Shown here: positions 16,350 through 24,112 of the stretch, piece after piece | Position numbering within the stretch: the stretch's first letter is position 1 | Layout of the letters: each line of letters begins with the position of its first letter | DNA from: DAOMFM01 sp035429825 | GTDB taxonomy: Bacteria > Acidobacteriota > Blastocatellia > UBA7656 > JADIYM01 | Length of the DNA: 43,120 bases | NCBI GenBank assembly: GCA_044224215.1 | Contig: JBGAKX010000024.1 | Coordinates: 1-43,120 of the forward strand | Direction of reading: 5' to 3' | Translations under genes and position numbers: made by a program | Notes under the pieces: model-generated | The model's database searches: none | Told to the model about the DNA's origin: nothing | Seen by the model: only the letters and a program-made list of their open reading frames with translations

Positions 16350-16772
16350 ATGGATCGCAAGTATCGCCAGAGTGGCTACCAGGATGAATCGAGCGAGCGG
16401 GCCAAGACCCCGTCACCGCCGAAGGATCGCGACGGTCCGCGGTCGCCCAGGATGATGGAGTTCCAGGGCACGCTCAGGTGCGCCTCGTGCGGAGCGCTGC
16501 GCCAGGCGGAGCTCGTTGCGGTACAGCTCGATGAACAGTGCGCGAAGTGCGGCGCGGACCTCAGGACCTGCCGCAACTGCGTGAACTTTGATCCGGCGGC
16601 GCGGTGGGAATGCAGGGTGCCCATTACCGTCCGGGTTGCAAACAAGTCGGCGCGCACCGAGTGCGACCGATTTTCGCCTCGTAAGACCGTGGAGAAGAAG
16701 ACCGGCGAAACAGGCGGCGGCGCCGCGCCAGGCGACGCGCGAGCCGCGTTCGACCGGCTCTTCAAACGCTAG
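16350..16772 (+). CDS. zinc-ribbon protein downstream of kinase
   Basis: A 140-residue protein with a charged, Pro/Ser-rich N-terminus (about 33 residues) followed by MMEFQGTLRCASCGAL. Four CxxC-type knuckles follow: CASC, CAKC, CRNC and the later CRV/CDRF cysteines. The segment CRNCVNFDPAARWECR is typical of a conserved zinc-binding family seen in Acidobacteria-like genomes, for which I know no function. The tail contains Gly/Ala-rich linkers and ends FDRLFKR. It starts seven bases after the kinase stop, so it is surely in the same operon. The Ser/Thr-rich N-terminus could be a kinase target; that is inference. Confidence 0.75.
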   Translation: MDRKYRQSGYQDESSERAKTPSPPKDRDGPRSPRMMEFQGTLRCASCGALRQAELVAVQLDEQCAKCGADLRTCRNCVNFDPAARWECRVPITVRVANKSARTECDRFSPRKTVEKKTGETGGGAAPGDARAAFDRLFKR

Positions 16773-16779
16773 GGGTCGT

Positions 16780-17013
16780 GTGGACATAACTGCGTTCCGA
16801 GTGTTGCAGGACAGCGGATGGATTCGCGAGCAACGCGACAGAATCACGAATGGGGATGCGACGCGCTGCCCGGTCGAGTCGTGCGGCGGCAAGCTTGTGC
16901 CGTTCGACATCCTGGAAGCGCCGACCGGCCATCCGACCGGCGACGACGTGCTGATGCCGGGCGGTGTGTACTGTGAGTCGTGCGGTGCCCGAAGCCGCAC
17001 CGTCGTCCTGTAG
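16780..17013 (+). CDS. small zinc-ribbon-like protein
   Basis: Protein of 77 residues from GTG 16780, which follows AGGGG and lies eight bases after the previous stop. It begins VDITAFRVLQDSGWIREQRDRI, followed by RCPVESCGGKLVPFDI and YCESCGARSRTVVL. The two Cys pairs would form a single zinc ribbon separated by a 30-residue loop. No catalytic motif is visible. It is part of the kinase cluster. Confidence 0.65.
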   Translation: MDITAFRVLQDSGWIREQRDRITNGDATRCPVESCGGKLVPFDILEAPTGHPTGDDVLMPGGVYCESCGARSRTVVL

Positions 17014-17118
17014 CGCGACTCGGGCGCACTTGCGCGACGATTCGGGAGTGTGGTACCCAAACTCCTTTATTCCCGTGGCGCTTCGTCGCGGCGGGCCGTA
17101 CAGAGGAGTCCCATCATC

Positions 17119-17652
17119 ATGACCGTTACAAAGACCAACATCGAATCCTCGACCTGTCCGAACTGCAAGGAATCGATCACCGTCCCGAAATCCACACGTT
17201 CATTCATCTGCCGGCATTGCGACGCAATCATCAAGGTAATCCAGAAGGACACCGACATCGAACTGAAGGTTGTCGGCAAGTCGGTCGAGGACGATCCCAC
17301 CTACCAGGCGATCGAGGCCCAGGTCCAGGACCTGCGGGCTGAACTTGCCGAGATGCACAAGCGGTACGAGGAGTTTATGGCGATCGACGTCGGCAACATC
17401 GGCGGTCGGTCGTTCATGCTCGCGGTCGTGGGGTGTATCGGCGGACTTGTCGCGCTCTTCTGGAGCCCGGCGGTCGCCGGGACGATCGTGGTGATCAGCC
17501 TGCTGGTTGGCGTCGTCGGATGGGCGATTCACCGGTCGCGTAAGCTCAGAAAGCTCGCGGTCGCGACGGAAATGTCCGAGACGATGGCGAAGATCGGTGC
17601 GGCGCGCGACCTGCTGCAGCGCAAGGCAGCCCGGCTGAAGACGGCGGTCTGA
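17119..17652 (+). CDS. zinc-ribbon, coiled-coil membrane protein
   Basis: Protein of 177 residues starting at ATG 17119 (MTVTKTNIESS), with GGAG upstream. A double-Cys zinc ribbon (TCPNCKESITV ... FICRHCDAII) is followed by a coiled-coil stretch (about residues 65-90, AQVQDLRAELAEMHKRYEEF), two membrane helices (about 102-145), and a second basic helical tail (LLQRKAARLKTAV). The ribbon and coiled coil should face the cytoplasm. It is the last gene of the kinase cluster, 105 bases after the previous stop, so it may have its own promoter. A decayed copy of its 3' end lies 1.8 kb downstream. Confidence 0.75.
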   Translation: MTVTKTNIESSTCPNCKESITVPKSTRSFICRHCDAIIKVIQKDTDIELKVVGKSVEDDPTYQAIEAQVQDLRAELAEMHKRYEEFMAIDVGNIGGRSFMLAVVGCIGGLVALFWSPAVAGTIVVISLLVGVVGWAIHRSRKLRKLAVATEMSETMAKIGAARDLLQRKAARLKTAV

Positions 17653-17681
17653 ACTCGCGGTCCAGGCCGCGGCGCTTCGTT
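17647..17681 (+). repeat. 35-bp direct repeat, left copy
   Basis: It begins with the GTCTGA of the zinc-ribbon gene's stop and continues CTCGCGGTC ... GCCGCGGCGCTTCG. It matches 19491-19525 at 31 of 35 bases in the same orientation. The two copies bracket the HTTM membrane genes. Confidence 0.7.
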
Positions 17682-17737
17682 CGAGCCAGTCCACCGACGC
17701 CGAGCCATCACTCTTCACAGGGTCCGGTAATCGCGGA

Positions 17738-18625
17738 TCAGGTCAACGCCCTGTCGTCCGCAAACGCCCGGTCCCACGGGACAAAGAAGAGGGCGCAGAT
17801 GCCGAATTCGATGAAGCTCGGTCCGAGTAGCAACCGAATTCCCACGAGCATCGCGAGCAGCGACGGCACGATAACCAGTCTCGCCCTCCGGCTTACGACT
17901 GCGAGCGGCGCCGAAATCTCCAACACCACGGCCGCACCCGCGAGGACCGAGCAGATTCGCGGATAGCGGCCCAGGACCTGCCCGAACGTTGTGAGCGCGG
18001 CGTGATCAACCGTTGCAAGCAGCATCAGGTTCGAGAACTGGTCGGATGTGATCCAGGCAAGCCCGGAAGCCCGGAGTTTCGCCACGCCTGCCGCAAAGAA
18101 TACAAGGCAGAAAACAAGCCAGACCGCCCGCACTGGCCACGTGTACTCTCCGCTCGGTTGGGCCGCGCCAACCGTCGCGCGTCGCCGCCTCCGCCAGGAG
18201 TCGACCGAGTACGCATCGCCGCAATGCGACATGGCCATCACGGCGAGCGTAAGAACCACGACCGCATCAGTGTGGCTCGCCCTCGCGAAATTGTGAGGGA
18301 GCGCGATCAAGTAGATACCGAGGACAAACGACGCTGCCGTGCAGACGCGTGTCGCGACCCCGAGGCAGCTCAGGAGCAAGGTCCCACGCCAGAGCCACTG
18401 GACCGTCAGCATCGTGGCTCCTGATGGTGCCTCGAGGCCAAATGTGCGGAAGAAGGAGATTGGCCGCCACAGCTCCGGCGGAAGATGAGCCAGTTCGCTA
18501 TAGTCGTAACGAATGTAGAACACCAGGAGTGCGCCGTAGAAAAGCACCCGGCAAACGCCGAGGTTGAGCGGACTGGCAGGCGCGAACCAGAACGTGCTCC
18601 ACCGCTTCGCGAGTTGCACGCTCAC
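17738..18625 (-). CDS. HTTM-domain integral membrane protein
   Basis: A 295-residue protein rich in transmembrane helices. It begins RWSTFWFAPASPLNLGVCRVLFYGALL, the first helix typical of HTTM (horizontally transferred transmembrane) domain proteins related to the membrane part of vitamin K-dependent gamma-carboxylase. Further helices follow to FIEFGICALFFVPWDRAF. The carboxylase catalytic Lys region is not evident and the protein is much shorter than a full carboxylase, so no enzyme activity is claimed. GTG 18625 overlaps the upstream stop by GTGA. The pair lies in a repeat-flanked segment. Confidence 0.82.
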   Translation of the reverse strand: MSVQLAKRWSTFWFAPASPLNLGVCRVLFYGALLVFYIRYDYSELAHLPPELWRPISFFRTFGLEAPSGATMLTVQWLWRGTLLLSCLGVATRVCTAASFVLGIYLIALPHNFARASHTDAVVVLTLAVMAMSHCGDAYSVDSWRRRRRATVGAAQPSGEYTWPVRAVWLVFCLVFFAAGVAKLRASGLAWITSDQFSNLMLLATVDHAALTTFGQVLGRYPRICSVLAGAAVVLEISAPLAVVSRRARLVIVPSLLAMLVGIRLLLGPSFIEFGICALFFVPWDRAFADDRALT

Positions 18626-19101
18626 CGGCCACCCACCATGTCGGGCGCGATTTCCCTGACAAGTTCGCGGCCTGCTCTACGAAGCGGTGGCTCCTCGTCG
18701 CGCACGACGTCCCATCGGTCCTCGTAGAGGCGGATGGCGACCAGCGCTGGCAAGTCCGTGTGGGCCCGCCTGTGCGTCTCGTACTCGACCGCCATCTGGC
18801 GCAGAAGTTCGTCGAGCGCGCCGGAATCGCCCTGCTCGACGAGCATGCCGATGGCGGTTCGGTAGCGTGCCCCACTGAACCTGCCTGCCACGTGCGGCGA
18901 CTCGAGCGGGACCTCGTTGAGCGGATCGCCTTCGGTGACGCCAACGACCTGGTAGGAAGTTTTCGATGGCTGCGCGAGGCCGGAGTACATTGCGTAGTTT
19001 GAGAATGGCCAGTACTCCTCGCGCAGGACAATGCACAGGAGCGACGCACTGACCAGGACGCCGAGCAGAAGGTTGACGGAGACCACGCGCAGCGTCGACA
19101 T
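18622..19101 (-). CDS. HTTM-partner membrane-anchored protein
   Basis: Protein of 159 residues with one N-terminal membrane helix (VVSVNLLLGVLVSASLLCIVL) and a soluble remainder outside or inside the cell. Right after the helix it has REEYWPFSNYAMYSG, a segment I associate with proteins encoded next to HTTM genes. The rest is helical and charged. It overlaps the HTTM start by four bases, so the two products are made together and probably act together. Function unknown. Confidence 0.75.
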   Translation of the reverse strand: MSTLRVVSVNLLLGVLVSASLLCIVLREEYWPFSNYAMYSGLAQPSKTSYQVVGVTEGDPLNEVPLESPHVAGRFSGARYRTAIGMLVEQGDSGALDELLRQMAVEYETHRRAHTDLPALVAIRLYEDRWDVVRDEEPPLRRAGRELVREIAPDMVGGR

Positions 19102-19107
19102 CGCTCG

Positions 19108-19191
19108 TTACCGCTCCTCGTCGTTGATCATCATTGCGTTGAAACAGGTCGCCTTCTCGAACTCCCGGACGTTCAGCGAGACGATGTGCAT
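19108..19191 (-). CDS. possible short peptide gene in the HTTM operon
   Basis: A 27-residue frame from ATG 19191 (MHIVSLNVREFEKATCFNAM) stops six bases before the partner gene's ATG. Nearly every codon ends in G or C and the composition (Asn, Phe, Met, Glu) is protein-like, which argues for real coding in this GC-rich DNA. The frame is open upstream to about 19353 but with lower GC at third positions, so it may be either a small peptide or the remnant tail of a larger gene. No ribosome site is convincing. Confidence 0.35.
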   Translation of the reverse strand: MHIVSLNVREFEKATCFNAMMINDEER

Positions 19192-19448
19192 GGCAGGCAG
19201 CGGTTCCTTGAACGCTTGGACAATCCGTACAGGGCAAATCGTTGGGGACAAGTCGCAGCATACGGGTCGGAGCATAGATCGTCGATACACATGTGACGCC
19301 TTAACTGCTTCGTCCAGTCCGCGGGAACACTGATATCGCGCCGCATCAGCTCAGCGTCGTGTGCCTCGCGTCACGTGAGAGATTGTGCGCTGTGGTTGCG
19401 ATCGCCCAATGAGTAGGGACGGGCCAATTTCTCGGAGGTAGACCGGCC
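19192..19448. other. intergenic region, no intact gene
   Basis: About 250 bases between the HTTM operon and the right-hand repeat. No frame looks coding apart from the low-confidence upstream extension of the short peptide. It should contain the HTTM operon promoter, but none is clear to me. Confidence 0.4.
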
Positions 19449-19525
19449 TGCGACCTTCAGCAGCGAAAGGCTACCCGGCTGGCGGCTGCCGTCTGATCTC
19501 GCGGTCTATGCCGCGGCGCTTCGCT
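19449..19525 (+). repeat. decayed duplicate of the zinc-ribbon gene 3' end (right copy of direct repeat)
   Basis: In frame, this reads ACDLQQRKATRLAAAV-stop, matching the end of the 17119-17652 protein (ARDLLQRKAARLKTAV-stop). It is followed by the 35-bp repeat at 19491-19525. The gene body is missing. The last bases double as the 3' end of the opposing 117-residue gene. Confidence 0.65.
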
Positions 19526-19859
19526 GCGGAAGGTGTCTGAGGCTCCCGATCGTCGACGTGACGACGCACCGGATGGGCTCACCCAGCGGTCCGAGCAGCG
19601 TCACCCGGGCCCGTCCTCCGACGCGCAGCGTCTGCACGTCGAGCCGGTCCGTCTCGACGCCGTCGGCGACGAGACGTACCCGCGTCGGACGTCCGACCTG
19701 GCCACCGCTGATGACGCCGATCCCGAGCACGGGAAATTCAACCCAGAAGTGATAGGTGCTGTGCGCGGTTCGAAACACGACGCAGTCACCCACGGCGAGA
19801 TCGCCAAGATCCTGCTCGGCAACCTCGAACCCGTCGGACTTGAAGAGCTCCATTCGCAT
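19506..19859 (-). CDS. conserved-looking small protein of unknown function
   Basis: 117-residue product from ATG 19859 (a second ATG at 19853 is equally possible; neither has a ribosome site). It reads as an all-beta domain: LAVGDCVVFRTAHSTYHFWVEF, GIGVISGGQVGRP, a strand with RVRLVADGVE, and an end VVTSTIGSLRHL. This pattern of strands ending in a TS-x-I motif recurs in small uncharacterised bacterial proteins. No catalytic residues or signal peptide. It lies alone, within the disturbed region, and its last codons are part of the right-hand direct repeat. Confidence 0.6.
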   Translation of the reverse strand: MRMELFKSDGFEVAEQDLGDLAVGDCVVFRTAHSTYHFWVEFPVLGIGVISGGQVGRPTRVRLVADGVETDRLDVQTLRVGGRARVTLLGPLGEPIRCVVTSTIGSLRHLPQRSAAA

Positions 19860-20023
19860 AGCGGCCGTATGATGTACGACCGCTCGAGATCGTTTTCCCG
19901 AAATTCTTGCGTGATTCTTGTTCCCGAGAGCCTGTGCGGAACTCCAGTGCTCGACCGATTGGAGAGGAGCGTGCCCATTGAGTTCGTGCGTTGAGCGCCC
20001 ACAACTGATAGAAGGGGTATCGA

Positions 20024-20066
20024 GTGGTGGCCGAACGCGGCGGGCTCGAACCAACGTGCCATAGGC
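20024..20066 (-). other. tRNA 3'-end-like sequence, possible attachment-site relic
   Basis: On the minus strand GGTTCGAGCCCGCC, then GCGTTCGGCCACCA, resembles a tRNA T-arm, acceptor 3' strand and CCA end. The 5' part of a tRNA (a CGAACGC partner and anticodon arm) is not present upstream, and the T-stem has one mismatch. Translated on the other strand it gives AERGGLEPT, a pattern well known from false ORFs over tRNA ends. It abuts the truncated glucosidase fragment. Confidence 0.3.
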
Positions 20067-20072
20067 CGGTCT

Positions 20073-20524
20073 CTGACGAACTCCCTGACGTGGCGCGGTC
20101 CGATCTGGCTGCCAATCAACGTGTTGATTCTGCGCGGCCTGTTGCAGTTCTATCTCTACTACGGCAACACGTTCAAAATCGAATGTCCGACCGGTTCGCG
20201 TCACATGATGAACCTGTTCGAGGTTGCGATGGAGATCGCCAGGCGACTCACCAGGATCTTCTTGAGGGATGAGCACGGCAGGCGGCCGGTCTACGGCGGC
20301 AGCGAGAAATTCCAAACGGCCCGTTCTGGCGAGACCACATCCTGTTCTATGAGTACTTCCACGGCGACAATGGCGCAGGGCTTGGGGCGAGTCATCAGAC
20401 CGGCTGGACCGGCCTGGTGGCCAAATTGATCCAGATGCTGAACGTTCTCGGCGCCGAGAAAGTGCTGAAGGGTGGCTCCAGGCCTGTCATGCAGATCTTC
20501 ATGCGCCCAGATGGGATTGCGTAA
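20073..20524 (+). pseudogene. 5'-truncated GH63-type glucosidase fragment with a frameshift
   Basis: The translated sequence matches the C-terminal end of bacterial GH63/MGH1-like glucosidases. TWRGPIWLPINVLILRGLLQ, then FKIECPTGS and RDEHGRRPVYGGSEKFQ, is read in one frame to about 20313. WRDHILFYEYFHGDNGAGLG followed by ASHQTGWTGLVAKLIQ is in the next frame, ending at a TAA (20522-20524). One extra A in the AAA run at 20314-20316 would join them. Only ~150 of the usual ~850 or more residues are present and there is no start, so it is a relic regardless of the frameshift. The active-site domain is incomplete. Confidence 0.75.
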
Positions 20525-20631
20525 CGATTGACGCGCGAACACGACGATTCCCGAATCGCAACCCGTCGGAACGTGGCCGCCTGCATGACGTTCGCAGACT
20601 ACGGCCGACTGCCCACGTCGCTGCGTAATGC

Positions 20632-22269
20632 TCAGCGCTCGACCTTGAATCCGGGTGGTGTATAACCGGGCGGGCGGTATTCCTCCGGGATTGCCATGGT
20701 GTTGCCGTCGCGCAGAGACGTGTAGTGCGGTGACATGATCTCGACGCCGGCCTCGTTGAACGAGTCCTGGATATTCGCGTGCAAGTCCGCATAGATCTGA
20801 ACCATCTCCTGCGGGCTCCGGGTGTACGCGTTGATCTCGTATGTGACAAAGAAGTCGTTGAGCGCGGTCTGCAGCACGAACGGCGGAGGCTCGTCGAGAA
20901 TCTTGTCCGTCTTTTTCGCCGCTGCAATAAGCAGCTCGTGCACCGTGCGCCACGGCGCGTCGTAGCCAATCGTGACCGACGTATGCAGGATCAGCCCGCT
21001 GGTCTTTGCCTTGGACGAGAAATTGACGATATGGCCATTGAGCACGAGCGTGTTCGGAATGGCCACGTCCTCGTTCTTGATCGTTCGAAGCCTTGTGACG
21101 AGCAGCGTCTTGTCGATGACATCGCCCGTCGATCCGGCAATCGTCACACGGTCGCCGACTCGGAATGCCCCGGTGTACGTGAGGATCACTCCCGCGATCA
21201 TGTTCGAAATCGCCGAGCTCGATGCAAGCGACAACAGTAGCCCGAGAAAAAGCGAGACTCCCTTGAACGCCTCGGAGTCAGAACCGGGCAGGTACGGAAA
21301 CGCCATGACGAGCCCGAGCGCGACGAGCAGGAACGATGCGATCTTGGCCGTGGGCGCGGCCCACTCGCGTTCAAAGTCGGGCAACCGGATCCGGCCGCGG
21401 CCGACCTCCGAAAAGAAGAGGCGCACGAGCCGGATGGCGTAGTACGTCAGGACCGAGATGACGATGAGGAAGATCAGGTTGGGAAGATAGTTACCGAATG
21501 CCGAGAAGACCCGTGCGAGAGCATCCACGACGTACCCGACAAGCACGCGCGAGACGTATCGGGTCCGCGGGAAGAAGCTGAGGACAACTGGTATGTAAAC
21601 GACAATCGCCGTTGCGAGAATCAGGGCGCGGATTGCGTCCAGCAGCCGTGCCATGAAGGAGGCGACGCGGGCGGCCGGCAGCGGGACGACGCGCCGCAGT
21701 TTCGCGAGCGCGGTTTCGGTCGCGCGCCGTCCAATGGACTCGGACGCAGCGCGCAACCACCTGGAGGCGAAACGGACAACCAGCCACAGGACGAGAGTGA
21801 AGAGAAGCGTCAGCGCGACGCCGATGAGAACGGCGCGAGGGCTGAAATACGTTGCGCGGCGTGTTTCAACGGTCGTGCGAATGACGTCGAATCGGGCGAC
21901 GGCGATCGAAGCGCGCGGCGCGCCCTCGGCCACTGCATCGTCGTCGGTGACCGACGTGATGACTTCGTCGCCGTTTACGATGTCGGTGTGGGTTGCGAAT
22001 TCGCGTTGCTCGAGCGCGATGGAGCGCACGAACGGATTGAGCGCGAGGTTGGCGATCTTCTCCTCGGTCGCGTTGGCGCGCTGCTCGGCGGTAAACGGCC
22101 CGATGCCCGCATGCACCGTGAACAGCGTCTCGCCCTCGAGGCGCACCGGAACACCGGCATCGGCCGGCGCCTGGGCTCCGACCGCACCGGGCGCGAAAAG
22201 GAACACGACCCACGTGGCCGCAACGGCAGCCACACGGCTCGCGCGAATCAGTGGTGCGATAGCAATCAC
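20632..22269 (-). CDS. MscS-family mechanosensitive channel
   Basis: Membrane protein of about 545 residues. A signal peptide (AAVAATWVVFLFAPGAVGAQA) leads to a periplasmic region of ~110 residues, several helices, and the MscS core. The pore-lining helix region reads GVSLFLGLLLSLASSSAISN, followed by the beta domain (FRVGDRVTIAGSTGDVID, VAIPNTLVLNGHIVNFS) and the C-terminal mixed domain. It releases solutes on hypo-osmotic shock. GTG 22269 is chosen as it places the signal peptide at the start; the frame is open to TTG 22341 and neither has a good ribosome site. The tail is Pro-rich (EEYRPPGYTPPGFK). Confidence 0.9.
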   Translation of the reverse strand: MIAIAPLIRASRVAAVAATWVVFLFAPGAVGAQAPADAGVPVRLEGETLFTVHAGIGPFTAEQRANATEEKIANLALNPFVRSIALEQREFATHTDIVNGDEVITSVTDDDAVAEGAPRASIAVARFDVIRTTVETRRATYFSPRAVLIGVALTLLFTLVLWLVVRFASRWLRAASESIGRRATETALAKLRRVVPLPAARVASFMARLLDAIRALILATAIVVYIPVVLSFFPRTRYVSRVLVGYVVDALARVFSAFGNYLPNLIFLIVISVLTYYAIRLVRLFFSEVGRGRIRLPDFEREWAAPTAKIASFLLVALGLVMAFPYLPGSDSEAFKGVSLFLGLLLSLASSSAISNMIAGVILTYTGAFRVGDRVTIAGSTGDVIDKTLLVTRLRTIKNEDVAIPNTLVLNGHIVNFSSKAKTSGLILHTSVTIGYDAPWRTVHELLIAAAKKTDKILDEPPPFVLQTALNDFFVTYEINAYTRSPQEMVQIYADLHANIQDSFNEAGVEIMSPHYTSLRDGNTMAIPEEYRPPGYTPPGFKVER

Positions 22270-22629
22270 GTCTTGTTTGGTCTGTAGTCGGTGAACGACA
22301 TTGCGCCCGCGACGATCGAGCCGCTGACCGCTTGCACGCAAGGGACGGAACGCCCGGAGATGAACCCTGCAACGGGTGCGGGCAGCACCGGACGCCTCGT
22401 TCGCGACATTCGGCCGCAGAGCGAACTGTTCATGTCGAACCTCCTTCCGAGGTCGAGTGTGACCGACGCGTGGTTGGCAGCGTACCGATGCCGCTGAAAT
22501 CGATCTTGTACCGATCAGCCGTTGTGGTGACGAAGGATCGACAGCAGTCTAGGTTTGGACCTCGAAGCAGTCAACGCGCGCGATCGCCGCGCGCCGATGA
22601 CGCCGAGCGCGACCGGTCCGCGACAAGCA
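22270..22629. other. intergenic region, no gene supported
   Basis: About 360 bases between the MscS start and the tesA-like stop. Frames are open here on both strands, but their products are Arg/Ser-rich and lack domain features, as expected from GC-rich non-coding DNA. The first ~70 bases could be coding if the MscS gene starts at TTG 22341. Confidence 0.5.
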
Positions 22630-23355
22630 CTAACGCGCAAGCATCGGCGACAGGTGCTCGTACACGTTCCTCGCCACGATCGCCGCGCCCTTTGCATTCG
22701 GGTGGATCCCATCGGCCTGGTTCAGGTCGTCGATTCCCGCGACGCCGGCGAGCAGAAACGGAATCTCGGCAACGTGCTGTTCGGCGGCGACGTCGCGGTA
22801 AACGTTCCGGAACGCGGTCGTGTATTCGGGCCCCATCATCGGCGGCGCTTCCATGCCCGCGAGCAGCACCTTTGCGCCGCCCGACCGGGCCTTGCCGACG
22901 ATCCCGTCGAGGTTCTTCTTGAGCTCGGTCGGCGGCAGGCCGCGCAACGCGTCGTTCCCGCCAAGCCCGACGATCACCACCCTGACGTCGCCGTCGAGCG
23001 CGGAGTCGATGCGCCGCAGACCCCCGGCGGTCGTTTCGCCTGAAACACCGGCGTTGACGACCTCGTATTGATACCCCTGATCGTCGAGGAGCTTCTGCAG
23101 CTGCGCGGGATAGCTGTCGGACGGCGGCAACCCGTATCCCGCCGTCAGGCTGTCGCCGAACGCGACGATCCTGGGTCGCATGTCGACGGCGGCAGGTGCG
23201 GGCGATCGTTCGGCGGCGACCGTGACGGGTGCCTCGTTCGAAACTCGAGATTGCGTGGAACAGGAGGCCGCCACGAACACAGCAATGGCTGCGATGACGC
23301 CGACAAACAGCCACGAACACGGCAAACGGAGCCCAATTCCAGTGCGAGCGAACAT
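22630..23355 (-). CDS. GDSL-family esterase/lysophospholipase (TesA-like) lipoprotein
   Basis: SGNH hydrolase of 241 residues. Block I is VAFGDSLTAGYG with the nucleophile Ser, block II has VNAGVSGETTAG, block III GLGGNDALRG with the oxyanion Asn, and block V DGIHPNAKG with the catalytic Asp and His. The signal peptide ends FVAASC, a lipobox-like site, so it is probably membrane-anchored in the envelope, unlike soluble E. coli TesA. ATG 23355 is used; ATG 23370 is in frame but lies only seven bases from the divergent ybbA-like ATG. The divergent arrangement with ybbA-ybbP is the same as in E. coli, supporting a TesA-type identity. Confidence 0.9.
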   Translation of the reverse strand: MFARTGIGLRLPCSWLFVGVIAAIAVFVAASCSTQSRVSNEAPVTVAAERSPAPAAVDMRPRIVAFGDSLTAGYGLPPSDSYPAQLQKLLDDQGYQYEVVNAGVSGETTAGGLRRIDSALDGDVRVVIVGLGGNDALRGLPPTELKKNLDGIVGKARSGGAKVLLAGMEAPPMMGPEYTTAFRNVYRDVAAEQHVAEIPFLLAGVAGIDDLNQADGIHPNAKGAAIVARNVYEHLSPMLAR

Positions 23356-23377
23356 ACGGCACGATAACATTCAGATC

Positions 23378-24112
23378 ATGGAGCCAGCAATTATCCGTCT
23401 CGCCGAGGTTTCCAAGACCGTTCCGTCGGGCGCCGGCCAGTTGACGATCCTTCACCCGACGACGTTCGACGTCCGTCGCGGCGAGGTCATGGCGATCGTT
23501 GGTCCGAGCGGTAGCGGCAAGTCGACGATGCTCGGACTGATCGCAGGTCTCGACGCGCCGACCACCGGAACGGTGACGATCGAGGGCACCGAGATCAGCT
23601 CCCTCGGCGAAGATGCGCTCGCCGCGCTGCGCGGACGGCACATCGGCTTCGTGTTCCAGTCGTTCCACCTGATCCCGGCGCTGACGGCCATCGAAAACGT
23701 CGCGCTGCCACTCGAGATCGCCGGGGTTCGCGGCGCGATGAAGCGCGCTCGCGCGCTGCTCGCGGACGTCGGCCTGGCGGAGCGAGAGGACCACTATCCC
23801 GCGCAGCTGTCGGGAGGCGAGCAGCAGAGGGTCGCGATCGCCCGCGCGTTTGCGAACCATCCGTCGATCCTCCTCGCGGACGAGCCCACCGGGAACCTCG
23901 ACTCGGCGACCGGGCGCCAGATCATCGACCTGCTGATAGCGCTCAACACGACCGAAGGCACGACGCTCGTCCTTGTCACGCACGATCGGGACCTGGCATC
24001 GCTCGCCGGCCGGCAGATCGAACTGGCGGACGGTCGGATCGTCGCCGACCATTCGACGAGCGTCACGCCGGTGACAGTCGACGCGGGACAGCCGGTTTCG
24101 GAGATGCCGTGA
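23378..24112 (+). CDS. ABC transporter ATPase, YbbA/LolD-like
   Basis: ABC ATPase of 244 residues. Walker A is GPSGSGKS, the Q-loop is FVFQSFHL, the signature is LSGGEQQR, Walker B is ILLADEPTGNLD, and the H-loop is VTHD. The QSFHLIP stretch and the EPTGNLDS end are characteristic of the MacB/LolD/YbbA group, which works with FtsX-like permeases in envelope processes rather than bulk import. ATG 23378 lies about 22 bases from the tesA-like start. A TAACAT box lies at 23365-23370, so the message may be leaderless. The stop overlaps the permease start by GTGA. Confidence 0.93.
   Translation: MEPAIIRLAEVSKTVPSGAGQLTILHPTTFDVRRGEVMAIVGPSGSGKSTMLGLIAGLDAPTTGTVTIEGTEISSLGEDALAALRGRHIGFVFQSFHLIPALTAIENVALPLEIAGVRGAMKRARALLADVGLAEREDHYPAQLSGGEQQRVAIARAFANHPSILLADEPTGNLDSATGRQIIDLLIALNTTEGTTLVLVTHDRDLASLAGRQIELADGRIVADHSTSVTPVTVDAGQPVSEMP

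Noticed and set aside
20291..20953. Minus-strand frame across the glucosidase fragment and the MscS 3' end
   Set aside because: The glucosidase and MscS matches lie in other frames or strands and explain the sequence; this product shows no family features.
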